A stretch of DNA of 64,000 nt from NCBI GenBank assembly GCA_029582265.1, contig JAQQFT010000042.1, positions 1-64,000 of the forward strand, in the 5' to 3' direction. A model generated the notes under the pieces. That model was given only the letters and a program-made list of their open reading frames with translations. It was not told the DNA's origin and did not search any database. This stretch comes from Zoroaster sp. YZ-2022 (Eukaryota > Echinodermata > Asteroidea > Forcipulatida > Zoroasteridae). How positions within the stretch are numbered: the first letter of the stretch is position 1; the number at the start of each line of letters is the position of its first letter. Shown piece after piece: positions 1 to 12,764 of this stretch. The translations under genes were made by a program, and so were the position numbers.

Positions 1-2708
1 GACAAAAATGACATTACTTATTCTATTGATAAGAAAATCGAGGTCAATTTCATCAACATTTTCAGTTTTAATGCTTTTTATTCAGATGACTACTGCCCTT
101 TCTTGATTTACCACCAAACTAAAGTCACTAAACCATGTTCCTTATTTAAAAAAGGATGATAATTTATCAAAACAGCATATAGAACCTTTACGATGTTTTG
201 ATGTTTTTTAGTTTGGGACAAAAAAGGCAAAAAAATTTTAAATTTTTATAATGTATCTATTTGATTGGGGCCAACGGACATCATGTAGAGTAAATTTACA
301 TTTTTTCTAAAAGGGAACAAAATACAGTGTTATCAATATTCAATTATAAGGGTTAAAGGATGCCTTTTGTAAGAAAGAAAATGAGCAAGGGGATAAAATC
401 AGGTGAGATTACTATAAAAATTTTTCAATCATTTTCAAAATTTTTCAAAAAGAGTGAGTGTGTGTTCTTTTGTAAAAATATGTCACCCTCAGGACTATTT
501 TCCCTTTTACGAGCGTCCCCTGATCCGATGTTTGTTTTGGGGATATAATCACCCGGTGAAATTTTCCCCCGAGATATTTCCGTTTCAAAAATTTTGTATA
601 TGAAAACACTGAAAACACAAAGACTGTTTCTATTACAAAATTAAAATCATCCATATGAACAAGCACAATTGAAAAAACCCAAAACCATTCTTTTTGATTT
701 CCAAAAATTTAAACCCAAATTTATAATATTCAATACTTTTTTTACTTTTAAATTTGCTAAAATTAAAAATTTAAAACCTAAAACACCAATCATGTTTTTT
801 CCCTTTAACCCAGTGGGTTCACATAATTTTGAAATATTTTACAAATTCAATGACTATAATGATCAACACCCACTTCAATGGCATAGTTATTTTTAAGAAA
901 GATACACCTATTAAGTAAATTTTGAGGGGGACTAATAATATTCTTTTTTGGGCCAGCCCAAAAGAAAGGGACAATTATGATCATGAAAGTTGCAAAAAAG
1001 GGGAGTTCATTCCTCTGTTTTTAACCAGTAAAATGGTCTTATACACAAAAATAAAGTTAAAAAAAAACAGTCCTTTCACATCAACGGAAAAATGTTCCCT
1101 ATGCTTCAGCTTAATAAATTTTTAAAAGGAGCGGGAATGTTGACCTGAATTAAACCCCTCCAACTTTAATTATAAATTAAATGGTGGATGCTGGCATTAC
1201 TGTTGACTTTTTTTTTCAAATTCAAGCAGAAAATATTTGTGATCTAAACAGTTATTTTAACAAATTTTTCCCCAAATTTTTTGATGATAAAAAATATCTA
1301 AAATCGCACGTTTTCTCCATAATATTGCAGTTTGTCGGGGTTTTTGATACTAATTAGTGCTCCAGTGCCCCTTTTTTTTTCAAATTTCATTAACATAATG
1401 ACATGGAGGAAACCTTTGATTGTCTCATTGTGACTCCAGATGTCACCAAAAACCAACCAATCCTATGTAATTTTTTATAATTATAAAAGAAGTTTTTTTT
1501 TTTTAATGTTCCCTGCCAAAAGAATAAAAGAAAAACAATTTTCATTAGAGCTATATCAAAAAAATTCACCATAAAATTCTGTATTTGGGGAAAAAGATGA
1601 ACAAGCCATAATAGTGTATAACTCTTGGAGAAAGGGGATTTTACCAATCAATCTTTTTAAAAAACCTTTTTTTTTATACCTTTTATATACAAAAAATTCA
1701 AGAGGAAAACAAAGGGGTTTAATCAGATCTGGCCCTAATGCATTTTGTTTTTCCATAAATTGTGATAATTTAAAAGCATAATTATATAGACTCGGGTTTT
1801 GATATGCAGCAAGTTTCAAATAATGACAATACTATTTTATTTAGGCGGACATGTAACGTGTGACTATGTCCCATGCACTCAAACGACATAGATAGAGCAA
1901 GAAATGACAGTGTTCGAACAGTTCCCCTCCTGTTCCTCTTGGGCCCATCCACCTCGTTTAAATTGGGGCCCAAAAAATTATTTTTCGTGTATCCCCTTTA
2001 AAGGTTTTTACAATCATTTTAAAAAAAAATACCGACACTTTTTCCTACTGACATCTTAAAAAAAAAAAAACAAATCATTTTTTTTATGAAAAATTACTTC
2101 CTCTCTCAAAATCGTTTTATACTACCCGTTGATCTATCACTCTTCCCATAGTTTTTACTCTTCCTATACGTTTAGTAAACATGGAAATAGTTCCCCCCAA
2201 CTAATAACGAACAACCAAAATGTTAAAAACGTTTACACATTTTTTCCCAAAAAAATTCCCAAAAGAAAACTGCCCCTTTTTTATTCAGTCCAATTGTCGA
2301 CGTCAACCATTGTAATTTTTTGTAAAAAGTCAATAAAATCAGTGTGTAACTAATTTATACATGTAAAAATTAACTGTTTTTGTATCATTAAAAAAAAAGA
2401 TTTTTTTGTGTTAGAAAAATTTGAACCTTTTTTTTGTTTTAAAAGTTTAACGATTTTATGGCCGGGGCAAATTTATAAAATTAAAAATTAAACCTCTCCA
2501 GAGGGAATAACCTGATGTGTCCATTATTCAGAAAGAACAGTCATACTTTTAATAAAATGGTTAGAGCAACAGACCATGCAGATTGGAAGATTTTAAGATT
2601 GTCAATACTCGGCATTGCACCTTTGGTAAAATTATTCTGAGACACCCAAGCATATTATTTTGTAAATTTAATTTTGTTTAAAACGTGGCTTGAAATTTGA
2701 AATCGGTG
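1..2708. other. AT-rich spacer, no gene recognised
   Basis: Low-GC sequence full of A and T runs. Open frames here are under 90 codons, Lys/Phe/Asn-rich, overlap on both strands and have no recognisable motif. I see no exon-like pocket, RNA gene or transposon end. Run lengths look inflated, so a broken coding exon could be missed. Confidence 0.6.
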
Positions 2709-2920
2709 AAAAAGGTTTTGCAGCACAGCAGTTTAAATACAAAATGAATTACTTGATTTTAAATTTGCAAATGGAATAATTTTATACATTTTAATAAAAT
2801 CATCAATAAACTTCCACAATGATTGTTTAATAACAAAAGAGTCTAGAAAAAAGGTCTAGAACAACAAATGGTGAGTAATTTTTCCAAATTGTTAGGTGTT
2901 TATTTTAAAATATTGGCTTC
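2709..2920 (+). repeat. Spacer duplication A, copy 1
   Basis: This block recurs in the same orientation about 0.5 kb downstream (3180-3450). Shared landmarks in order are a GTTTAAATACAAA-like stretch, AATGGAATAAT, the run AATGATTGTTTAATAA, a TCTAGAAAAA-like stretch and an ending near GTGTTTA..TTTAAAATATTGG. The copies differ by short indels and one longer insertion in copy 2. No coding potential is visible. Confidence 0.65.
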
Positions 2921-3179
2921 AACAAAGGCATCCTTCATACATATATAAGCAACGTGTACACACAGTTTACGGTAATTTACTATCGTTGTCCTTTATTTCA
3001 AGATGTTATTTTGTACAAGTTTTGGAATTGTTAACGCTTGTTCTAAATCTAAGAGTGAATTTAACAGATCGTTTTTAAGTTGGCATTCATGACTTAATTA
3101 ACTCATCGTGAAGATTTTTTCTTTTGATTCGTTTATACAATTAATTTCAGGGTAACAGTTTTCCAATGCTCCCTTGACA

Positions 3180-3450
3180 AAAAGTTTTCAGGCACTGAGT
3201 TAATTTAAATACAAATCAATTAAATTTGACTTATTATTTTAACTTATGTATTTTATTTCTTTTCTTTTTATTATTTTATCAACTAATTAAATTCTTTTGC
3301 GAATGGAATAATGTGTACAATTTTTAAACGAAAAGCATCAATAATTTCCCATAATGATTGTTTAATAAACAATGTGGCAAAAAATCTAGAAAAACAAAAT
3401 GGTTATTAAAATTTTCAAAATTGTTGGTGTTTACTTTAAATATTGGTTTT
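3180..3450 (+). repeat. Spacer duplication A, copy 2
   Basis: Second copy of the block at 2709-2920, in the same orientation with the same order of landmarks, and with about 60 extra bases of T/A-rich sequence near its start. A local tandem duplication is the simplest reading; a dispersed repeat with two nearby insertions is the alternative. Confidence 0.65.
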
Positions 3451-4200
3451 GTCTTGGTTAGAAATTTCTAAATGGTCAGTGAATTTTGTTTCATTTTAAT
3501 TTATGTAATAACCAAATGATATGTTTCTTATCATTAATAAATAAAAATAAAAAAAAAAGATTATAGCCTAAATTTTTTCACATTATTCTGGTACAAAACC
3601 CAAAACATAACACATGTTAGACCTTAACATGGTTGTTCTTAGGTTTGACATCATGGTTGGGCATCAGATAACGAATTACACAAATCAAGTTTAAATTTCC
3701 CCAAAAATCATATCTTATAAACCCAAAAAAGATATTCAACCCTTTGCATCATCTTACAGATTTTGAATTATGTATTTGTCCCGTTGACCCCAATCAGCCT
3801 TTTTTCCCTCGAAAGGATGGGGGAATTTTTTTATGGACAAACTGACATGTGCCCTTTTTTTTTTTAAATGTAAATGACTCTTCACCTGCCCAAGTGCCCT
3901 CGGGCATTTAAACAAACCAAAAAAATCATGGGAAATTTTGAATATGATTTCTGCGGAAAAAGTGAGTGACATCTTATTATTCTAAAAAAAATATTTTTGT
4001 CTCATAAAAGTTCAGGCCCCCTAGTGGCATTTTAAAAAGGTTTTTTTCCAATCTCAAAAAATTAACCCAAAGCAAGTATAACGTTTTTTTTTCAGATCAT
4101 AGGAAGTTTGTTGTGGAATATATAGCCCCTTCAAATCATCTTTTCGACCTTTTTTCCCGGTCCAAACAAAAAGCCCAAAGTCAAAAATTCTAATCAAAAT

Positions 4201-4340
4201 TGATGTTTTTTAAATAAATTGATATTTTTATAATAAAGATGATACACCGAAAATATATATTGACATCGTTGATAATTTGATTGAACGGAAGTTGACTCAA
4301 ACACCGTTTTTTGTTAAAAAAACATTAAGCTCTAATTGAT
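4201..4340 (+). repeat. Dispersed repeat B, copy 1
   Basis: Matches 7245-7400 in the same orientation. Shared segments include TAATAAAGATGATA, ATATTGACATC, a GGAAGTTGA..CAAACACCGT segment and AAACATTAAGCTCTA with small indels. Unit ends and identity of the element are not clear. Confidence 0.6.
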
Positions 4341-7244
4341 GCCATTTTCTTTACGGAAATTTTTTTCGAGGCATTTTCGAACAAAAACCAGACAAAACAA
4401 AATTAACAAACCCACTTTCCCAATTGACCCCCCGCATTTTGGGAACCTTCATGTTACCACTGTCATTATATTCTAAATTGTTCCAACCCGGCCGTCATTT
4501 CGCGCTTTTGAAAATCATACACAGTCCTTGGGGTGGTATTTTCATGTAGCGTGGTGCAACCCTTTTGCATGGTTTTGTATCGTATCTTTGTAAGTAGAAC
4601 AAATAACTTACTTAAATCTCCCTGTTAACAAAACATTTGTAAAAACCTTTAGTTTTGTTTTGATGTTCCAAACAAGTTTTTTTCTGTGGTTACTGTTTGT
4701 TGTATGAATATTGTGGGGAGAAAGGACAACAGACTACCACGGGGCCCAAAAAATGGGGAAAAAATGCTTTTAATATTGGCGATAACCATCGATCAACTTG
4801 GAAAAGGCATAGACTGAACAAACAGGTTTTTAAAATCCCGGGACTTTTAAATTCTGGGTGAGTATTTTAATCTGGTATTCAATATTAATTTGCATTGCCA
4901 TCTAGACTAAAGAGTACATGTGTACATAATGAACACAATCATAAATCCCCCCTCAATTATTAAAACCGATTCTCAATATTTGACAGAAAAATGCAAAAGG
5001 TTAAATTTTTGGAGTTTCCCATATTATAAAAAACTTTTTTATTTGGGGGAAATGGGACTAATGCCCAAAATTTAAATTTTGCCCAAGTCTTTTAAAAAAA
5101 AAAAAAAAAACAATTAAAAAAATATGTAAAAATTAAAGGGTTACGACAAACTTTGAAACGGGGGGGCATTTTTTAAATAAATTTTCGGTTCTTTTTAAAA
5201 TTTTTCAGAATCAAAATTTAACGTGTTAAAAGGGTTAAGTTAATGAAATATCAAACCTGATGAACATTTTTTATTTTTAAGTTGTTTATTACAAAAATTA
5301 AGGCTTAGTATAATATGTTATTTTTTTTTGCTATAGCAGTACTGGATTTCAGTCCAATAGAAGGGGATATAACCCTTTCAATCCATTTAAAAAAATTTAT
5401 TTAAACGGTTTCCCCTTTTCAATCTTAAAAAAAGAGGACACAAACATTTTGCAACACCTTAAATTAGGCTGGGTGTTTTCGACATAATAAAGGGTAGTCT
5501 CAGTAAAGAAATTGTAATTTTTTATTTTTCATTGTTTTTTGCCCCCCCTCCCCTAGTTCTTTTTTCTATAGTGCTGCAATGATAGACCAAAAATTTAAAA
5601 ACAAATGTTTTTTCATCACCGTGGCAGAAACCCACCCCGAACTTGGGGGGGGCAATTAAAAATTACCGATTAATGACCCCCAACGCCCCCTTCTGAACTC
5701 ACTAAATCGTACATACGGGTGTCTTTTATTATAAATAATTGTTCTTTTTTTCTTGTCAACAAAGGATCAGGTTTGGGGTTCATTTACACTAAGTCATTTC
5801 ACTTGTTACATTTTAAGACCTTTTACCCCCATTTCTGATTGGTTAAAGTGGTTTAAAACAGGTCAACAAAGTGGTTTCTTGATTGTGGGGGGGAAAAAAC
5901 CCACAAAGTCAATCAAAAACCCAGAGATTTAAAAATAAATATTATTTCGTTTTTTTATTAAAATTTTAAAAAACACCCGACAACTGTTGATTATTTCAAT
6001 GTCAAACATTTATGTACAAAAATGGCATCTGATTTTTTGGTTGTAATTCTGCATTGGATGCAGCAAAGACTTTTTCCAATCATGTGACAATCTTGAAAAT
6101 AAAAAAATCAATGTAAATTTGTTTCAAATTTTATAAATTATTTTAATTTTTGCAGATTAGGGGGAAAGACAATTTATAAGCATGTCACAATAAGGAGATG
6201 TTGATTGTCCACTATATTGTCAATTTATCATTATTTTTTTGTTATAAACAACCTGAAAGGAATATTTTTTAAAAAAGATCCTCTCAGTAATTTTTGTAAA
6301 GGCTTAATATAAACATAAATAAATGTTCTTTTTAAAAATCAAATTAAAAGGTTTTCCAAAAAAAAATGAAAAGGGCGAGCAATTATCGATTTGATCCAGT
6401 GGATATAATTTTTAATTTTTTTGAATTGTTTACTTTTGACAGCTTTTTGGGGGGGCATGGGAAGATAAAACACGGATCCTTCCTTCCAACATCATGTGTG
6501 TTTGCTTTTTTTAAAAGGCAATTGGGGATATCCCAACTTTGAAGACTGCAGACTCACTTTTTGACAAAAGCTGTTTTTTTTCCCCCAACTATAACGCGGC
6601 TTTTAACTCTGGGCCCTGTAAGAACATGGATAAAAATGCACAATTTTGTTAACTTTTTTTAAACCCATGTGGGGAAAAAATTAATCAACATGGTTGAAAC
6701 CCAGGGTGTAAACCTTTCTCACAGGCTAACTTTTTCCTTGGAAAATTTGGGAAAAAACAAGGAAAGGGGGAAATATTTTTGCTCTTCCATGTTTCAGTGT
6801 CTTCAGTAACCCCCAAACAATTTTAAACCCACCCCTGTTTTTTTCCTAAAACCCCTGGCAAACTTTTTCATCTATGATTTTGATGTTGATTTATCATCTA
6901 GCATGGTTTTGAAAAGCATGTGTTGGGAATGTAATTTTTAAAAATAAAAACAATTTTCCCGTCACACTTGTTTTTCAATTTATTGCTTTCCCCAAACATT
7001 TCCAATTAACACCCAAATCTCAAGAACTAAATGACCTATTAAACAAAAAAAATTGTTCTTTACAAATACGTAATTTTGGGGAAATGAGTTCCATAAATGC
7101 CCCAAGGGGCCAATTAGTGGCACACAAGTAACATTTAAAAATTTTAAAAAGGTCATATCTGATAGTTTAATTTGATGAAAAGTCGAAAAATTTTTTATTT
7201 TTCATAATCATGGGGGGTTTTTGACCAAAACCCCCTTCGATATT

Positions 7245-7400
7245 TAATTGATATGTTTTTTGGAAATTGTTTTGTTATTATAAAGATGATAAACCCTTGA
7301 AATATGATATTGACATCATGTTGTAATTGATTAAACCCGGAAGTTGATTTCGAACACCGTGTTTTTGTTCTAAAAAACCTTAAGCTCTAGTTATAATAAA
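7245..7400 (+). repeat. Dispersed repeat B, copy 2
   Basis: Direct copy of 4201-4340, ending in CTTAAGCTCTAGTT. The two lie about 3.05 kb apart. The flanking sequence (a TAGTGGCA motif and A/T runs about 150 bases upstream) shows weaker similarity, so the true repeat may be longer. Confidence 0.6.
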
Positions 7401-10400
7401 AAAACTTTCTTGATCCCAATAAATTAATCGACCCACAAAAGGTGATTAAAAAAAAATTTCTGGGCAAATTTTTGCAGTAACGTCTTCCTAAAATTAAAAA
7501 AGATCCCATTAGAATGCATTCAAACAAATTAAATAAAAAATTTTTTTTTAAAATAACACAACAAAATTAGGAAATTTTATTGGCTATTTCATACTTATTC
7601 GCATTTACAGACATTTACCAATGGTGAATGGTTCTTTAAAGAAAGAAATTTGTTTAAAATTGCATTTGGGTGTTTTATAATTGGGAAAAACACTTTGGGG
7701 GTAAAAAACAGAATTCAATCACCTCATTGCTATCCCACCCTTTTTACATTTTTAACTCTTCCTAAAGTCCCCAACAAACAACAAACTTGTCCCAACTTGT
7801 ACTTGTGAACTCAAACCTTTGCCTTAAATTATCATTTTCGGAAGAAAAATTTTTTAAATTACATTTTTCCCCAAAAAATGGAGGCGCATGGTTTCGTAAA
7901 AATTAATTGATGAGGGGCCCCAAAAAATTCAAATTTGGAATCTAGGCCAAATGTTCGGGGGTGGACGGAAACAAAAACCTTCATGGGGAAACCCTGGGCC
8001 CCAGGACCCAAATGTTTTGATTTGTTCTTTAGTGCAAATCATTTTCAGGAACAATTTCCCAAGTATTTGTTCTGATGCTTTGTCAGTTACCTTTAATTTT
8101 TCAAACCCCACGTTGCTTTTTGATTGATTGATTTTTCTAAAAAAACAAACATTTTTTGGGGTATATACCGGGGAAAAGTTTGAGGCCGCCCTTTTTCCCC
8201 TCCCTTCCCTCCCCGATCCCCCAGTGCCCCTGATGAAGGTGGTTTTTTTAACTTTTTTTCCTGCCTGCCCCCGGATATAACACTCACGCACCCCCCTTTT
8301 GACGGCGCCCCAAATTTATCCTTATCAGCATACCGAAACGGCTTTTTTTTGACTTATTTTGACAACAGAATACAACAAAATAATTTTCCTCAAATGCAAA
8401 TTTAAAAAATATTGTTTATTGAAAAGGCAAAAAAATATACCATTATTTTTATTGAATCTAAGGTCGTATTTCTGATTGCGATGGCGGTTGGATGCCCATC
8501 GCTAAGGCACCATGGTGACCGTGACACAAGAATGCCCCGGGAAAGGGCTCATAGAAAAATTGGGCCAACAAAAAATTTTTTAACAGATGTTAAAAATGAT
8601 ACTAATGATTCTACCACTGCCCAAATATTAACAAATTATTAAAAAACCATACTGGACCGATTGTTTACATTTTAAAGAAAAATATACAAATATTTTGTAT
8701 CAAGGTTGTAAATTATGATTTGTGTTATGTAAACGGGGATTAAAACATTAGGGGAAATATTATCCCCTAAACCTGAAAACATGTAAACCACTTTTTTATC
8801 ATACAATCATTTTTTTTCAACAAAACAATAATAGATTTATAGATTATTCTGAGGAACGTAAACATAAGTTTATATTTGGATGGTGCAAGTTATGGTAACC
8901 CCAAGAGACCCCCACCCATATTCCCCCCAGTGAGTCAAAACCCTTTTTTATCCCTTCTCTTTCAATTGGCAAAAAAAAATTTTATTATTTTTTTTTCCCC
9001 TTGACCTTGATTTTTTAAATTCAAATTACAGTAAAAAAAACAATTTGTCCATAAAATGACAAAATTTCCCTTTCCCGGGGTAAAAGAGTTAAATAAAATT
9101 TAAATAAGGGAATCAAAGTTTGTCCACGGTCTTTACCCTGCAAAAGGTTGAACATTGAACTGTTATTTCAATACCCAGTAAATTTTATTGAACGACCCAG
9201 AAATGATCTGACAAACAATGAAATTAATTATATTCCCCTTGGCCTGTGAGGTTAAAGTGATAAACTCGTTTGGGTTCATTCCATGAAATTAAAACCCATG
9301 CGTACATGTTGGGTTATTATCAAAACTGACTAGGCAGCTGGTCGACAGCTTTTAAAAGCCCCTATCGGATCATTTTTCGTCCAAAAATAATGACGATTTT
9401 TTGTTTTTTTGTTTTTTTTTTAAGGTGAACTTGGGATTTAAAGCTTTAATTTCCCCCATTCTTGCCAGTTCTAAAAAAGATCAATTTAGGTGGCTAAAGG
9501 CAATGACATAAAAATGAGGTTTCTTTTGGTCGGGAATAAGAACAGGCCATGGTGGTACTATTTTCCCATGACATCATTTATCTTCTTATATAATACTAGA
9601 TACCCTTACGAAATATATGGGGGTGTCCCAGTAGTGGATGTTCTTGTAGTGGATACTGATTCATCTTGTTTACAGTTGGGTATTCTAAAGAGATAAATAC
9701 AGAGGCAAAGATCAAAAAGAATAAAACAATAACTTTGAAGCAATTAAATTTAACCCCCCCAAAACGCAAAAAAAAAATAAAAATCACTCAATTTATGAAA
9801 ATTTCTGACACAACTAATCGAATCTAATAGACCCCGCTGTCATAAAGATGACACCAAATGACAAAAACACAAAGGAACAAACGGACAATACATTTTTCAA
9901 AAAAAAAAATTTCCCTTTTTAAAATAAATTATGTTATTATTATTTTTTTTGACAAATTTGGGGGGGGGGGGGGGGGGCTGACCCGGGAATCCCCCCCTGG
10001 TTAAAATATATCCCCCAAAACACCCCCAGTTTAAAAACCCAGGGAAAAATTTTTATAAGCAAAATGTTTTTACTTGAGAACAGGGTTTTATAAATAATTT
10101 TCTACAAAATGTTTGTAGAATGGTTTAATGTAAAACAGGCCCCCCGGCGAAATCTTTTAAACCTAAAAAAACCAAATTTTTTGATCCCTGCAAAAATTTT
10201 TAACTTCCTCATAAAATCCTCATTTTTGAAGAAAAATTTTTCTAAGTATAAAGAGATGAAGCAAAACATTTCCCAAACTGAGTCCCCTTTATATTTTCAA
10301 AATTTTTGCAAAAACCATACATGTATTTGGTAGATTGGGCACGGGGAGCCTGGCATAAAAACTGTTTGCCATTTACTAGGGATACATCCCCCCCCAAAGG

Positions 10401-12214
10401 TTACCAGCCTGTTTTTTATATAATAATAGAATAGTTTGTCAACATTAGGAATACTTTACTGATGTAGTAAGTCAAATTCAAAATACGTTAATTAAAGGAA
10501 GGCATTTTTAAACATTGTTTTTAGTAATTTTCGTATGCTCATTCAAAAACTAACCTGTAAAAAATTTCATCACAATTTACTTTTAAAAAAAAAACATCGG
10601 TGGGTTTTTTGTTTTTTAAAAAAATTCCCTTTTTTCCCATTAACTATCCCCCCCTTTTTAGTACTAACTGTTTCAGCACCCCCCCCCCTGCCCTCTGGGA
10701 CCCCATTTCCCACCAATTTCCCCCTAGCAAAAACGCACTAATCTTTTTAGCGAAAAACCCCTGGAAACATTTAAAGAAACGGCGCCCCCAGGTCCATTCT
10801 GAAATGATAAATACATCATAACATAAAGTTGTAACCACCAGTTTTTTCGGACTATTTACTACTCAAAAGAAATGTTCACATAGTGTCACGCAAACATTTT
10901 ACCTATCTTTTTCCATGAAAACAAAATTTTTCATAAGTTAACGATCTTTTTTTTTCTCAAGAAAAAATCTTCAGGCAGAATTTCCTCATGATTGATATTT
11001 TCAAGCTTGAAATCCTTTTGGTCTTCCTTTTGTTTTTAGGGGGGTTTGGGAATTAAAGTAAATATTTGTGGTTAAAATTGAAATTAAAAAAAAAAATGCT
11101 TTGGGAAACCCAAAATAGGGCTGTCCCAACTACAAATAGATATGTTCCGGGGAAATTTTGGGTTTTTTGGAATCATTCATCTTTTTGCCACACCCAATTT
11201 AAAATTAGGGTTTGCGTGCTTCCTGGGGGAATAGACCCAAATGGGGAGGAAAAAGCCCCAGATAATAGTGGCATTCAGTTTCAATTTTCAAAAGATAACT
11301 TTCCCTTTTTTTTTTTTAATTTATTTAAACCTCTTGTGTTTGTTTTGTTTCAACACAGCGGTTTTTCTCCCAGAGACAGACACTAGTCGTGTAGGTTCAG
11401 TTTCCTAGGTTACATTCCCACAAAATCCCCCAGGCCCCGATGGGGGAAAATTTCCCCAAGGGGATTAGTATTGGGTGGAACCGACAATATAAAACAGGTT
11501 ACCCAGCAGATGGGAGTATATGAATTATGAATAATCGAAGGAGAAGGATATCTATCTTGACTTATTGTTAAAATAATTTGTTTTTTTTCATTTTACTTTG
11601 ATAATTTCAATTTTTTTTTTCAGAATGTATCACCTGTGTTACTTGTAATTTTCAATTTACCCTTTTTAAAAAGGGAAAACAAATAAAAGCATGCTTTGAC
11701 TATTCAAGTTTGTATTTTGGTATTGTTCTTTTTAGTTATGTTTGGTTTCCCGGGTTTTTGCTATTCATTAAATAGAAACAACCTTAAAACCCCAATTCTT
11801 TGGTCCATTCAAAATTACAGTTTACACCGACATATTCAAGTCCTAACATTGAGATTGATGAGTCCAGTGTGGAGTTTTATTTTGTCTTGAGTCCTTAAAC
11901 TTGAGTCCCGGGCTTGCAACAGAAAAATCATGGTGATCTTTTAAGTTTCCTGGCTGTGAACAAAAAGAAAGTAAGATATTAGGACATGGGAAATTTTGGT
12001 TTGTTTTAAAGAAGGGTTAAAAACTTTTATCGGGATGCTCTGATCGTCCTCAACTCATCAACGTCGGTTTACCTCCGTATTCAGGGCTAATTCTACTCAA
12101 TTAATTCCCCCATGGTTCCCAATTTTTTATCATCCCCTCAAAACCCACAAAATTTTACCTAAATATAAAGTTAACATAATATTATCATCATCCTGCGTTT
12201 TCAACAGGCCAAAA

Positions 12215-12540
12215 AGAGTCTCCGGTTTCGGTCATTGGTTGGCTTAACAATTGCGGTGATGGGCTTTTTTTAGCCATCTTTTTTTTTTAACGGGGAAAAA
12301 CGCACCTGATACGGGGCCAAAATTTTCCCATATCAAAGTATGGTGGCTAAAAGAGGCCCCGACAAATTGGGAAAAATTCATATCCCCATGTGAAAAATTG
12401 TTTAAAAACAGTACGGCGAATTCCAATGATCTAGCAATTTTGGTGCAATTGGACTTTGTTTCTAAAAAAGAAAACTAAAAAATTTACACGGGGGCTGAGG
12501 TGACGCACGGAACCGAAACTGGAATTTTCTTTTGGCCTTA
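12215..12540 (+). repeat. Dispersed repeat C, copy 1
   Basis: Aligns in the same orientation with 35540-35800. The best part begins at AAAGTATGGTGGCT, passes a GAATTCC..GATC.AGCAATTTT segment and ends at CCGAAACTGGA..TTTT..GGCCTT. It is probably an old interspersed element. I cannot see its ends or any coding sequence. Confidence 0.55.
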
Positions 12541-12643
12541 CAACAAATGTCAATTTTGAACTTGGGCAACCTGCAAGTTGATACGTAATACGCATCCACA
12601 TTCTTTTGAATTTCCTGTTCAAGGTTGGCAAACCGTTGTGTTA

Positions 12644-12676
12644 ATATATATATATATATATATCTATATATATATC

Positions 12677-12761
<85 letters not shown>
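12644..12761. repeat. (TA)n microsatellite
   Basis: About 118 bases of TA dinucleotides broken by a few C and A/T slips. The Tyr/Ile-rich open frames over it on the plus strand are artefacts of the repeat. Confidence 0.95.

Positions 12762-12764
<3 letters not shown>

Larger units (their letters stand above)
3451..12214. other. AT-rich spacer with scattered repeats, no gene recognised
   Basis: Apart from the repeat pair listed separately (4201-4340 and 7245-7400) and a run of 18 G at 9960-9977, I see nothing assignable. The open frames at 7929-8291 and 10109-11386 are low complexity and read through C/G/A runs. A slightly richer pocket at 8480-8560 (start of an open frame, Arg/His-rich) has no splice context I would defend. 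Confidence 0.55.

Noticed and set aside
7929..8291. 120-codon minus-strand frame as a gene
   Set aside because: Runs through G/C/A runs, no motif, no splice context and no conserved-looking composition.
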